From Burkholderiaceae bacterium (GTDB lineage: Bacteria > Pseudomonadota > Gammaproteobacteria > Burkholderiales > Burkholderiaceae_C): 39,016 nt of DNA. Made by a program: the position numbers and the translations under genes. Position 1 is the stretch's first letter, and every line of letters begins with the position of its first letter. The notes beneath the pieces were generated by a model. The model searched no databases. It had not been told where the DNA came from and was given only the letters and a program-made list of their open reading frames with translations. Location of the stretch: contig JAMLIT010000037.1 in NCBI GenBank assembly GCA_023954035.1, positions 1 to 39,016 on the forward strand, read 5' to 3'. Of this stretch, positions 1-8,261 are shown one piece after another.

Positions 1-1
1 G

Positions 2-373
2 AACCTGGCGGCGCGGCTGGAAGGTGCGAACAAGGCATTTGGCACCGACATTCTGATCTCCGGCGCCACGGCGGCGCTGCTGCCCGCGAGCATGGGCCTG
101 CGCGCGCTCGACGACGTCGTCGTCAAGGGAAAATCCGCGCCGGTGCGGGTCTACACCCCCTGCGCGGACCCCGCCGTGTGCCGACTGGCCCGCGCCGCGC
201 TTGACGCCTTTGTGCGGGGCGACTGGCAGGCGGCGCGCAGCGGTTTTGCGCAGCAGCTGCGCGCCGCGCCGGGCGATCCTGCGCTGCAGCGGCTGATGGA
301 GCGCCTGGACGCCGCCTGCGCGCTGCCGCCGGGCGCGCCCTGGTCGGCTGCGCAGGCACTGGACAAGCTGTAA
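2..373 (+). CDS. Class III adenylate/guanylate cyclase, C-terminal part (5' end outside window)
   Basis: Only the last 123 codons are in the window; the reading frame is open from base 2 to the TAA at 371-373. The start of the visible part reads NLAARLEGANKAFGT followed by ILIS, the usual end of the class III nucleotide cyclase catalytic domain, and is followed by VVVKGKSAPVRVY, the typical closing strand of CHASE2-type bacterial cyclases. The remaining 70 residues are Ala/Arg-rich and look helical, as in cyclases with a short C-terminal tail. By family it would make cAMP (or cGMP) from the nucleoside triphosphate, but the metal-binding residues lie upstream and cannot be checked. The stop is 31 bases before the hairpin of repeat R1, which probably ends this transcript. 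Confidence 0.85.
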   Translation, partial: NLAARLEGANKAFGTDILISGATAALLPASMGLRALDDVVVKGKSAPVRVYTPCADPAVCRLARAALDAFVRGDWQAARSGFAQQLRAAPGDPALQRLMERLDAACALPPGAPWSAAQALDKL

Positions 374-380
374 ATGCATC

Positions 381-440
381 GATTGCTATTGAAAAAATAG
401 CTACTAGCGCTTATCCAATAAGCGCTAGAGGCGGTTTTTA
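381..440 (+). repeat. Repeat R1, Comamonadaceae-type palindromic repeat between convergent genes
   Basis: This is the best-preserved copy of the repeat family in the window. It has a small hairpin GCTATT-GAAAA-AATAGC at 385-401, then a perfect 11-bp stem (404-414 and 418-428, loop CCA) built on CTAGCGCTTAT, then GAGGCGGTTTTTA. Written in this direction the family consensus is about GCTAT-N5/7-ATAGCT, AGCGCTT-N3/8-AAGCGCT, GGAGGCC, TTTT. The copy sits between two convergent genes and overlaps the last codons of the minus-strand BrkB gene. Confidence 0.85.
404..438. terminator. Hairpin of R1, probable intrinsic terminator
   Basis: The perfect 11-bp stem at 404-428 with a three-base loop is followed on the plus strand by GAGGCGG and a T-run at 435-439. 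It lies 31 bases after the cyclase stop, so it fits a rho-independent terminator for that gene, though the gap between stem and T-run is longer than ideal. On the minus strand the stem is followed by TAGCTATTTTTTC, so it could also end the BrkB transcript. Terminator activity is inferred from shape only. Confidence 0.55.
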
Positions 441-1591
441 GCTGTTTTTTGTGGTGCGCCAGCCGACGCTCCCTTCCCGCGCTTGCGCCGGGTGCGCACG
501 GCCCGCCAGCGCTGCGCCAGCACCTGGCTCAGCAGGCCACCGGCAATCATGCCGACGACCACGCCGACTGCGGGCTCGGGCATGGGGCGATCGGGTGCCG
601 ACGGCGGGGGCGGCGGCATGCGCAGCGGCGCGGACGCTGCCGGTGCGAGTGCATCCGTGCCCTCGGCTGCCAGTGCGGCCTGGGCGCGCGTGGCCTGCAC
701 CGCCGATCGGCCCGCGTGGCCGCCACGGTCGTCCGAATACACCTTGGTGAATTCGGCGCCGAGCAAGAAGATCTGCGCGGCGTAATACACCCAGGCCAGC
801 AGCACAACCAGCGAGCCCGCCGCCTGGAACGATTCGCCTACGCCGCTCTTGCCCAGGTACAAACCGATCAGAAATTTTCCCGCTTCCAGCAGCACGGCGG
901 TGACCGCGCCGCCCACCCAGACGTCGCGCCAGGCGATGTGCACCGAAGGCATGAATTTGAAGATCATGGCAAAGAGCACCGTGGTGCTGCCCACCGACAG
1001 CAGCGTGTTGATCCCCTGTAGCAGCACTTCCCACCCGGGCATCAGGGCGCCGGCCCAGCTGCCGAACGCCGAGATGGCGGCGCTGAGCACGGTGGACACC
1101 ATCAGCAGGAAGGCCAGGCCCAGGATGAGCCCGAACGAGAGCACGCGCGCGCGAAGAACCGCCCACACGCCGCTGGGCTTGAGCTTGTCGGGTACATGCC
1201 AGATGCGGTCCAGTGCGCTCTGCAGTTCGGCGAAGACGGTGGTGGCACCGACCAGCAACACCACCACGCTGATGCCACCCGCCACCAGGCCGCGCTCGGG
1301 TTCGCTCGCGCTTTGGATGATGCCCTGCACGACCACCGCGCCCTCGTGGCCAATCAGGCCCTGGAGCTGGCCGACGATCTGGCCCTGCACCGCATCGCGG
1401 CCAAAAATGGCGCCCGCCACGGCAATCACGATCACCAGCAGCGGGGCCAGTGAAAACACCGTGTAGTAGGAAATGGCCGCCCCCATGCTGGGCGCGAAGT
1501 CGTCGATCCAGCCGGCGGCGGCGCGTTTGCAGAGATCAAAAAGGTGGGCGGGGCGCATTGGCGGGCCGTTCGTATCCAGATGAATCGCCAT
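425..1591 (-). CDS. YihY/virulence factor BrkB family membrane protein
   Basis: The 388-residue protein has about six hydrophobic segments (roughly residues 38-62, 103-122, 150-172, 192-212, 226-246 and 261-281). It carries the family hallmarks: the first segment GAAISYYTVFSLAPLL, a middle ELQSALDRIWHV, and the last segment with LVVLLAWVYYAAQIFLLGAEFTKVY. An Ala/Pro/Arg-rich cytoplasmic-type tail follows from about residue 300. Family members are inner-membrane proteins once called RNase BN; that activity was later assigned elsewhere and the true role is unsettled. The ATG at 1589-1591 is preceded by GAGAGGAGA. The last codons (KNRL) and the TAG stop come from repeat R1, so the C-terminus was probably reset by repeat insertion. 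Confidence 0.9.
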   Translation of the reverse strand: MAIHLDTNGPPMRPAHLFDLCKRAAAGWIDDFAPSMGAAISYYTVFSLAPLLVIVIAVAGAIFGRDAVQGQIVGQLQGLIGHEGAVVVQGIIQSASEPERGLVAGGISVVVLLVGATTVFAELQSALDRIWHVPDKLKPSGVWAVLRARVLSFGLILGLAFLLMVSTVLSAAISAFGSWAGALMPGWEVLLQGINTLLSVGSTTVLFAMIFKFMPSVHIAWRDVWVGGAVTAVLLEAGKFLIGLYLGKSGVGESFQAAGSLVVLLAWVYYAAQIFLLGAEFTKVYSDDRGGHAGRSAVQATRAQAALAAEGTDALAPAASAPLRMPPPPPSAPDRPMPEPAVGVVVGMIAGGLLSQVLAQRWRAVRTRRKRGKGASAGAPQKTAKNRL

Positions 1592-1662
1592 CGTCTCCTC
1601 TCAGCGAGCGCGGCTGGCCGGGTGCGCAGCGCAAGGCCGCGTAGGCCAAAGCCGACAGGCGC

Positions 1663-1687
1663 AAAAAAGCCCGCGCGCGGCGGGCTT
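1663..1687 (-). terminator. Rho-independent terminator of the tkt-gap transcript
   Basis: An 8-bp inverted repeat AAGCCCGC / GCGGGCTT with a five-base loop lies at 1667-1687. On the minus strand it runs straight into a T-run (A-run at 1663-1668 on the plus strand), 21 bases after the gap stop codon. Confidence 0.8.
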
Positions 1688-1707
1688 GTCTTGCAGGCTG
1701 CGGGCGC

Positions 1708-2712
<1,005 letters not shown>

Positions 2713-2757
2713 TCAGTCTCTCCAGGGTGGGATTGCCAAAAATGGGGGGTGCGTCGC

Positions 2758-4791
2758 CTACTTGCGCTTGAGCGCCGCCAGCACCGTGGCGGCGACGTTT
2801 TCTTCGGTGAAGCCAAAGTACTTGAACAGCACCGGCGCAGGCGCCGATTCGCCGTAACGGTCGATGCCAACGACCGCAGCAACGCCGTACTTCCACCAGC
2901 CGTCGGTCACGCCCATTTCCACGGCGACGCGCGGCACGCCAGCGGGCAGCACCGCTTTCTTGTATTTGACGTCCTGGCGGTCGAAGCTGGTGGTGCTGGG
3001 CATGGAGACCACACGCACTGCAATCTTCTTGTCGGCCAGCAGGCGTTGCGCCTTGAGCGCGAGCTGCACCTCGGAGCCGGTGGCGATGATGACTGCCTGC
3101 GCCTTGTTCCTCATGCCCACGTCGGCGGGCTCGGAGAGCACATAGGCCCCGCGCGAGATGTCGCCCAGGTCGCGCTTGGGGGCGTAGGGCAGATTCTGAC
3201 GGGAGAGCAGCAGCGCGGTCGGCTTGTCGCGGTTGGTCAGTGCCACGCTCCAGGCCACGGTGGTTTCCGTCGTATCGGCCGGGCGCCAGACGTCCAGATT
3301 GGGGATCAGGCGCAGGCTGGCCGCATGCTCGATCGACTGGTGTGTGGGGCCGTCTTCGCCCAGGCCGATGGAGTCGTGCGTGAACACGTGGATCACGCGC
3401 TGCTTCATCAGCGCCGCCATGCGAATCGCGTTGCGGCTGTAGTCGCTAAACGTCAGGAAAGTGCCGCCGTAGGGGATAAAGCCGCCGTGCAGCGCTACGC
3501 CGTTCATGACAGCCGCCATGCCGAACTCGCGCACGCCGTAGTTGATGTGGCGCCCGATGTGGCCGTCCTCGCTCTTCACGACCGCGCCCTTGGCGTCCAT
3601 GCGCAGTGGCGGCGTGGATTTCGTGTTGGTCAGGTTGGAGCCGGTCAAATCCGCACTGCCGCCGAGCAGTTCGGGCAGCTTGGCGGTAAAGGCTTCCAGC
3701 GCCAGTTGGCTCGCCTTGCGGCTGGCCACAGTTTCGCCCTTGGTGTGCGCGTCGATCACCGCATCGACGGCGGTCTGCGCGAAGTGCTTGGGCAGGTCGC
3801 CCGCCATGCGGCGCTCGAATTCGGCCGCCAGTTCCGGGAAGGCGGCGCGGTAGGCGGCAAAGCGCTGGTTCCATTCGGCTTGGGCCGCCGCGCCGGCGGC
3901 GTCCGCGTTCCAGTCGGCGTAGACCTCGGTCGGTACTTCAAATGGCGGGTACGGCCAGTTGAGCGCCGTGCGGGTGAGGGCAATTTCGTCCGCGCCCAGC
4001 GGTTCGCCGTGGGCTTTGGCCGTGTCCACGCGGTTGGGCGAGCCCTTGCCGATGTGCGTCTTGCAGACGATGAGCGTGGGCTTGCTGCCCTGTTGGCGTG
4101 CCTGGGCAATGGCTTGGTCCACGGCGTCGGCATGGTTGCCGTCGACCGGTCCCAATACGTTCCAGCCGCAAGCTTCGAAGCGCTTGGGCGTGTCGTCGAT
4201 GAACCAGGGCGCGACCTGGCCGTCGATGGAAATGCCGTTGTCGTCGTACAGCGCGATCAGCTTGGAGAGCTTCCATGCCCCAGCGAGCGCAACAGCCTCG
4301 TGGCTGATGCCTTCCATCAGGCAGCCGTCGCCCAAAAACACGTAGGTGTGGTGGTCGACCACGGTGTGCCCGGGCTGGTTGAATTCGGCCGCCAGCAGTT
4401 TTTCTGCCAGCGCCATGCCGACTGCGTTGGTCAGGCCCTGGCCCAGCGGGCCGGTGGTGGTTTCCACACCCGGCGTCACGCCGACTTCGGGGTGGCCGGC
4501 GGTTTTGCTGTGCAGCTGGCGGAAGTTCTTCAGCTCCTGCATGGGCAGGTCATAGCCCGTCAGGTGCAAGAGCGCATAAATCAACATCGAGCCGTGTCCG
4601 TTGGAGAGCACGAAGCGATCGCGGTCGGCCCAGTGCGGGTCCTTGGGGTTGTGGCGCAGGTGCCGGCCCCACAGCGCGACCGCCATGTCGGCCATGCCCA
4701 TGGGCGCACCGGGGTGGCCAGAGTTGGCCTGTTGCACGGCATCCATTGCGAGCGCGCGAATCGCGTTCGCCATTTGTTCAGAATTGGCCAT
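2758..4791 (-). CDS. tkt: Transketolase
   Basis: Transketolase moves two-carbon units between sugar phosphates using thiamine diphosphate, linking the pentose phosphate pathway to glycolysis. The 677-residue length is typical. The thiamine diphosphate motif runs from GDG at 154-156 to DDN at 183-185. The substrate-site histidines are in SGHPGAP, LSNGHGS and TAGHPEVG. The pyrimidine-domain signature [17 protein letters not shown] is present, and the C-terminal domain is complete. The ATG at 4791 fits the [19 protein letters not shown] start of the family, but there is no clear Shine-Dalgarno sequence before it. It is the first gene of a tkt-gap pair and is divergent from the murU-like gene. 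Confidence 0.98.
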   Translation of the reverse strand: MANSEQMANAIRALAMDAVQQANSGHPGAPMGMADMAVALWGRHLRHNPKDPHWADRDRFVLSNGHGSMLIYALLHLTGYDLPMQELKNFRQLHSKTAGHPEVGVTPGVETTTGPLGQGLTNAVGMALAEKLLAAEFNQPGHTVVDHHTYVFLGDGCLMEGISHEAVALAGAWKLSKLIALYDDNGISIDGQVAPWFIDDTPKRFEACGWNVLGPVDGNHADAVDQAIAQARQQGSKPTLIVCKTHIGKGSPNRVDTAKAHGEPLGADEIALTRTALNWPYPPFEVPTEVYADWNADAAGAAAQAEWNQRFAAYRAAFPELAAEFERRMAGDLPKHFAQTAVDAVIDAHTKGETVASRKASQLALEAFTAKLPELLGGSADLTGSNLTNTKSTPPLRMDAKGAVVKSEDGHIGRHINYGVREFGMAAVMNGVALHGGFIPYGGTFLTFSDYSRNAIRMAALMKQRVIHVFTHDSIGLGEDGPTHQSIEHAASLRLIPNLDVWRPADTTETTVAWSVALTNRDKPTALLLSRQNLPYAPKRDLGDISRGAYVLSEPADVGMRNKAQAVIIATGSEVQLALKAQRLLADKKIAVRVVSMPSTTSFDRQDVKYKKAVLPAGVPRVAVEMGVTDGWWKYGVAAVVGIDRYGESAPAPVLFKYFGFTEENVAATVLAALKRK

Positions 4792-4897
4792 CGGAGAGGG
4801 CGGTCCAGTGCGGACGATGAGGGGAAACCCCAGATTTTAGCGGGCCAGCATGGCAGGGCCGGAAGCATGGGCGTTGCCATGCAATAGAGTGGCGCCC

Positions 4898-5704
4898 GTG
4901 TCGCACGCCCCGCTGATCCCTTCCACCGCACCTCCCGCCCGCGCGCAGGCGCCCGCGCTGCTGCTGGCTGCCGGCCGCGGCGAGCGCATGCGGCCGCTGA
5001 CCGACCACACGCCCAAGCCCTTGCTGCAAGTGCACGGCCGCCCGCTGCTGGCCTGGCATTTGCAGGCGCTGGCGCGCGCTGGCGTGCCGCGCGTGGTCAT
5101 CAACACCGCCTGGCTGGGCGAGCAGATTCCCGAGTATTTTGGAAGCTTTTTTGGCCTCCAGCGCTCGACTGAAAAGCGCCAGCAGCTATCAATTTTGTAT
5201 TCGCATGAAGGACGCGACTTCGGCGATGCACTGGAAACTGCGGGCGGCATTGCGCGCGCCCTGCCGCTGCTGGACGCCGACGTGTTCTGGCTGGCTGCGG
5301 GCGATGTGTTCATGCCGGCTTTTGGCTTCGATTCGGCCGCCGTGCACAATTTTCGGGAAGGCGGCGCGCTGGCACGCCTGTGGCTGGTGCCCAACCCACC
5401 GCAGCACCCCCGCGGCGATTTCGGGCTGTCCGAGACCGGTCTGGCGCTCAACCTGCCGGAGGCCGACCCACGGCCCCGCTATACCTACAGCACCCTCGCC
5501 CTGCTGCATCGGGATTTGTTCGCGCCGCCCTGGTGCGATATTGCGCCCGGCAACCCGCAAGGGGTACGCGCGGCGCTGGCGCCGCTCTTGCGCCGGGCGA
5601 TGGACAATGGCCGCGTGCAGGCCGAACTTCACACCGGCCGCTGGGTCGATGTGGGCACGCCGCAGCGCCTGGCCGACCTCAACGCCGAAACTCTGTCACC
5701 ATGA
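4898..5704 (+). CDS. murU: MurU-like sugar-1-phosphate nucleotidyltransferase with repeat-encoded insert
   Basis: By family this protein transfers a nucleotide to a sugar 1-phosphate; the closest recalled match is MurU, N-acetylmuramate-1-phosphate uridylyltransferase of cell-wall recycling. The signature LLLAAGRGERMRPLT, then PKPLLQVHGRPLL, and the later LAAGDVF fit this group. From GTG 4898 the protein has 268 residues, longer than the roughly 225 of MurU. An in-frame ATG at 4850 would add 16 residues with no better ribosome site. Residues about 82-100 (GSFFGLQRSTEKRQQLSIL) are encoded by repeat R2 and interrupt a region where relatives pass directly into YSxEGRDFG. The TGA overlaps the ATG of pepP (ATGA), so the two are translationally coupled. 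Substrate identity is inferred. Confidence 0.8.
   Translation: MSHAPLIPSTAPPARAQAPALLLAAGRGERMRPLTDHTPKPLLQVHGRPLLAWHLQALARAGVPRVVINTAWLGEQIPEYFGSFFGLQRSTEKRQQLSILYSHEGRDFGDALETAGGIARALPLLDADVFWLAAGDVFMPAFGFDSAAVHNFREGGALARLWLVPNPPQHPRGDFGLSETGLALNLPEADPRPRYTYSTLALLHRDLFAPPWCDIAPGNPQGVRAALAPLLRRAMDNGRVQAELHTGRWVDVGTPQRLADLNAETLSP
5141..5202 (-). repeat. Repeat R2, intragenic copy inside the murU-like gene
   Basis: On the plus strand this reads GGCCTCCAGCGCT, seven variable bases, AAGCGCC, AGCAGCTATCAATTTTG. That is the reverse-oriented form of the family seen at R1 and R5. The core stem is reduced (GCGCT/AGCGC) and the small GCTAT..ATAGC hairpin has lost its outer arm. It keeps the reading frame open and encodes FFGLQRSTEKRQQLSIL. 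Confidence 0.8.
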
Positions 5705-7110
5705 CTCTCACCCCGCCCCTCTCTTTGTATGCCGAGCGCCGCGCGCGCCTGGCGGCCCGGCTCGGCCCTGGCGGCATCGCCATCGTGCCGACCGCACCCG
5801 AACGCCAGCGCAACCGCGACAGCGACTTCCCGTACCGGCACGACAGCTACTTCTATTACCTCACGGGCTTTACCGAACCCCATGCCTGGCTGGTGCTGAC
5901 CGCTGAGGGCCAGAGCACCCTGCTGTGCCAGCCCAAGGACCTGGAACGCGAAATCTGGGACGGCTACCGCCTGGGCCCCGACGCCGCCGTGGCCGCCCTG
6001 GGGGTCGACGCGGCGCTGCCCGTGGGCGAGCTCGACGCGCGCCTGCCCCGCTTGCTGGAAAACCGCGAGCGCGTGTGGTTCCCTTTTGCCACGCACGGCG
6101 GTCTGGCCGCGCGCGTCGAAGGCTGGCTGGCCAAGGTGCGCGAGCGCGTGCGCTACGGTGCGCTGTGCCCGCAGCAGCAAGGCGACCTGTGCGCGCTGCT
6201 GGACGAAATGCGCCTGGTGAAGGACGCGCACGAAATCGCCCTGATGCGGGGCGCCGGCGCCATCAGCGCACGTGCCCATATTCGCGCCATGCAGCGCTCG
6301 GCACGCATGCTGGCCGCGGGCGAAGACCTGCGCGAATTCCACCTTGAAGCCGAACTGCTGCACGAGTTCCGCCAAAGCGGCGCCGAAGCACCCGCCTACG
6401 GCTCCATCGTCGCCGCCGGCGCCAACGCCTGCGTACTGCACTACCGCGCCGACCGCGCGCAGGTGCGCAGCGGCGACCTGGTGCTGATCGACGCTGCCTG
6501 CGAACTGCACGGCTATGCCAGCGACATCACACGCACCTTCCCCGCCAACGGCAGGTTCACCGGACCGCAGCGCGCGCTCTACGACGTGGTGCTGGCCAGC
6601 CAGGAAGCCGCCATAGCCGCCACCCGGCCCGGCGCGCGCTTTACCGATCCGCACGACGCGGCGGTGTTGGTGCTGGCGCAGGGCCTGCTCGACCTGGGCT
6701 TGCTCGACAAAGCCCAGCACGCCAGCGCGCAGGACGTGGTGGCAACCCGTGCTTACTTCCCTTTCTACATGCACCGCACCGGCCACTGGATCGGCATGGA
6801 CGTGCACGATTGCGGCAGCTACGTCGAGCCGGCGGAACAAAGCCAGACCAGCGAGCGGCGCGATCCCTTGTCGGGCGAGCGCATCGTTGACCGCCCCAGC
6901 CGCATCCTGCGCGCCGGCATGGCGCTCACCATCGAGCCCGGTCTCTACATCCGGCCCGCGCCCGGCGTGCCCGAGGCCTTCCACGGCCTGGGCATCCGCA
7001 TCGAAGACGACGCCGTGGTGACGCAGGATGGCTGCGAACTGCTGACGCGCGGGGTGCCGGTGGGGGCCGGCGAGATCGAGGCCTTGATGCAGGGGGGGCT
7101 CGCTCGCTGA
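5701..7110 (+). CDS. pepP: Xaa-Pro aminopeptidase (aminopeptidase P)
   Basis: This M24B metallopeptidase removes N-terminal residues ahead of proline. The ATG at 5701 overlaps the stop of the upstream gene; the frame is open much further upstream, but those residues do not resemble the family. The 469-residue protein has the N-terminal aminopeptidase P domain (to about 155, with DSDFPYRHDSYFYYLTGF) and the pita-bread catalytic domain. The five metal ligands can be placed: Asp264 (VLIDAACE), Asp275 (SDITRTF), His362 (TGHWIGMDVHD), Glu412 (TIEPGLY) and Glu435 (GIRIEDD). About 20 extra residues, rich in Ser/Arg/Glu (near 375-402), lie between the His and first Glu ligands compared with E. coli PepP. 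Cytoplasmic, dimanganese in known relatives. Confidence 0.95.
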   Translation: MTLTPPLSLYAERRARLAARLGPGGIAIVPTAPERQRNRDSDFPYRHDSYFYYLTGFTEPHAWLVLTAEGQSTLLCQPKDLEREIWDGYRLGPDAAVAALGVDAALPVGELDARLPRLLENRERVWFPFATHGGLAARVEGWLAKVRERVRYGALCPQQQGDLCALLDEMRLVKDAHEIALMRGAGAISARAHIRAMQRSARMLAAGEDLREFHLEAELLHEFRQSGAEAPAYGSIVAAGANACVLHYRADRAQVRSGDLVLIDAACELHGYASDITRTFPANGRFTGPQRALYDVVLASQEAAIAATRPGARFTDPHDAAVLVLAQGLLDLGLLDKAQHASAQDVVATRAYFPFYMHRTGHWIGMDVHDCGSYVEPAEQSQTSERRDPLSGERIVDRPSRILRAGMALTIEPGLYIRPAPGVPEAFHGLGIRIEDDAVVTQDGCELLTRGVPVGAGEIEALMQGGLAR

Positions 7111-7111
7111 C

Positions 7112-7145
7112 AAAAAAACCCCGCTGCAGTTCGACTGAGCGGGGT
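7112..7145 (-). terminator. Rho-independent terminator after the CX10C protein gene
   Basis: An 8-bp stem ACCCCGCT / AGCGGGGT (7118-7125 and 7138-7145) continues inward as CAGT/ACTG past one bulged G. On the minus strand it ends in seven T residues (A-run at 7112-7118). It therefore serves the minus-strand csbD operon; the same stem could slow transcription from pepP, but it lacks a T-run on that side. Confidence 0.8.
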
Positions 7146-7225
7146 ATGGAAAGGGACCGGCGGGCCGGCGGTGCGGCCCGGCGCAGTCCCTGGGGAGGGA
7201 TGGGGTTCGAGCGCGGAGGCGCCGC

Positions 7226-7804
7226 TTACATACCGTACTTTTTCTTGGCGTCTGCCTCGCACTTGTTCTGCTCCTCGCCCTGGAGGGGTTCGCAGCGTTC
7301 CTTGGCGGCCTTGTACTCGGCTTCGCGCTTCTCGTGGTCGGCGTCTTTCCTGGCCTCGGCGATGGCGGCGCGCTTCTCGCTGGCGTTGTCGGCTGGTTGG
7401 GCCTGCGCGCGCGCCACCTTGGCGTTCTCTACGGCTTTCACATGGGCGGCCTTGGCGTCCTTCTTACAGACGTCCTTCTCATTGCCCTTCATGTCGTCGC
7501 ACTTTTCCTTGGCGACTTCGTAGTCGGCGTCCGCGCGTTCCTTGCGGGCCTTGTAGGCAGCCTTGTCGCTGGGTTTGTACTGCGCTTGCAGCTCGGCCTT
7601 GGCGACTATTTCGTTGCCCTTGGCTTGCTTCTCGCAGACATCCTTGGCGTTGTCCTTGAGGGCGTCGCACTTTTCCTTGGCCATTTTGTAGTCGGCCGAG
7701 ATCCGGTCGTTGGCGGCGGCGTGCTCGGCCTTGTCCATGGCCATGCCGGTGCTTGCCACCAGGCCGGTCAGCGCCAGCGCCATCAGATTGCGGGTGAAGT
7801 TCAT
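7226..7804 (-). CDS. Secreted helical protein with three CX10C repeats, function unknown
   Basis: I do not recognise a functional family. The 192-residue protein starts with a signal peptide (to about Ala22 in STGMAMDKA), then is charged, Lys/Ala/Glu-rich and predicted helical. Three units begin with (A)DY/EYx-AKE(K/R)C and each holds two cysteines ten residues apart: Cys46/57, Cys102/113 and Cys171/182. The regular spacing suggests helical hairpins clamped by disulfides in the periplasm. The longer frame to 7867 is rejected because AGGAGA sits five bases before the ATG at 7804. It follows the CsbD gene after 23 bases and ends at a strong terminator, so it is probably part of the same stress-induced unit. 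Confidence 0.8.
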   Translation of the reverse strand: MNFTRNLMALALTGLVASTGMAMDKAEHAAANDRISADYKMAKEKCDALKDNAKDVCEKQAKGNEIVAKAELQAQYKPSDKAAYKARKERADADYEVAKEKCDDMKGNEKDVCKKDAKAAHVKAVENAKVARAQAQPADNASEKRAAIAEARKDADHEKREAEYKAAKERCEPLQGEEQNKCEADAKKKYGM

Positions 7805-7809
7805 GGTCT

Positions 7810-7815
7810 TCTCCT
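7810..7815 (-). promoter_or_regulatory. Shine-Dalgarno site fixing the start at 7804
   Basis: The minus strand reads AGGAGA five bases before ATG 7804. It lies between the CsbD stop and the ATG and rules out the longer upstream frame. Confidence 0.75.
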
Positions 7816-7827
7816 GGGGCGCCCGGC

Positions 7828-8046
7828 TCAATCGTTGAAACGGAAGTCCGGGTTGCGGGTGTGCCATTCGCTGAGCTGCTTTTCCGCAGCTTCGCGGGCC
7901 AGACCTTCGCGCTCCTGCAGCTTGCCGATGAACTGTTCACGCTTGCCGTCGATGACGTCCAGGTCGTCGTTGGTCAGCTTGCCCCATTGCTCTTGCACCT
8001 TGCCGGTGAATTGCTTCCAGTTTCCCTTCATGCGGTCTTCGTTCAT
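7828..8046 (-). CDS. CsbD family stress-response protein
   Basis: The 72-residue protein begins MNEDRMKGNWKQFTGKVQEQ and continues WGKLTNDDLDVIDGKREQF, the standard CsbD-like domain that fills the whole protein. Members are small, hydrophilic, abundant under general stress, and of unknown biochemical role. The ATG at 8046 has GAGGAA five to six bases upstream. It is the first gene of a two-gene unit with the CX10C protein. A long nested inverted repeat at 8072-8110 lies just upstream, inside the probable leader or promoter region. Confidence 0.93.
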   Translation of the reverse strand: MNEDRMKGNWKQFTGKVQEQWGKLTNDDLDVIDGKREQFIGKLQEREGLAREAAEKQLSEWHTRNPDFRFND

Positions 8047-8071
8047 TTCGTGTTCCTCTTCATGTCACGGA

Positions 8072-8110
8072 TCAGGCCTTTCGCCGGAAGCGGCGAAAAC
8101 CAGGGCCTGA
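8072..8110. repeat. Nested inverted repeat upstream of the CsbD gene
   Basis: The outer arms are TCAGGCC (8072-8078) and GGCCTGA (8104-8110). The inner arms are TTTCGCCG (8079-8086) and CGGCGAAA (8091-8098) around a GAAG loop. There is no T-run after it on the minus strand, so it is not a classical terminator. It could be a leader hairpin or a terminator of the upstream Mla operon. Confidence 0.6.
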
Positions 8111-8200
8111 CTCGATGAGGTCACTGTAGAAACACGGTGGCCGGCGCGGCGTAGTCGGCTGGCGGGCTGCGCTGTCGGACGGCGTCGCACCACCGGGTCG

Positions 8201-8238
8201 GCGCCGTAGGCGGGGGCTCGGCCCCCGACGTTCGGCGC
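8201..8238. repeat. Inverted repeat downstream of the Mla operon
   Basis: Outer arms GCGCCG and CGGCGC (8201-8206, 8233-8238) flank a perfect inner 7-bp hairpin CGGGGGC-TCG-GCCCCCG. It begins 23 bases after the lipoprotein stop at 8262. It lacks a T-run, so it is at best a transcript-end stem or stabilising hairpin. The rest of the 8111-8261 gap shows nothing clear. Confidence 0.45.
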
Positions 8239-8261
8239 TCAGGGCGCTGCCTCGGCCGGGC

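Noticed and set aside
5380-5700. Upstream extension of the pepP frame
   Set aside because: It overlaps the murU-like gene, does not resemble aminopeptidase P, and the ATGA overlap at 5701 is a normal coupled start.
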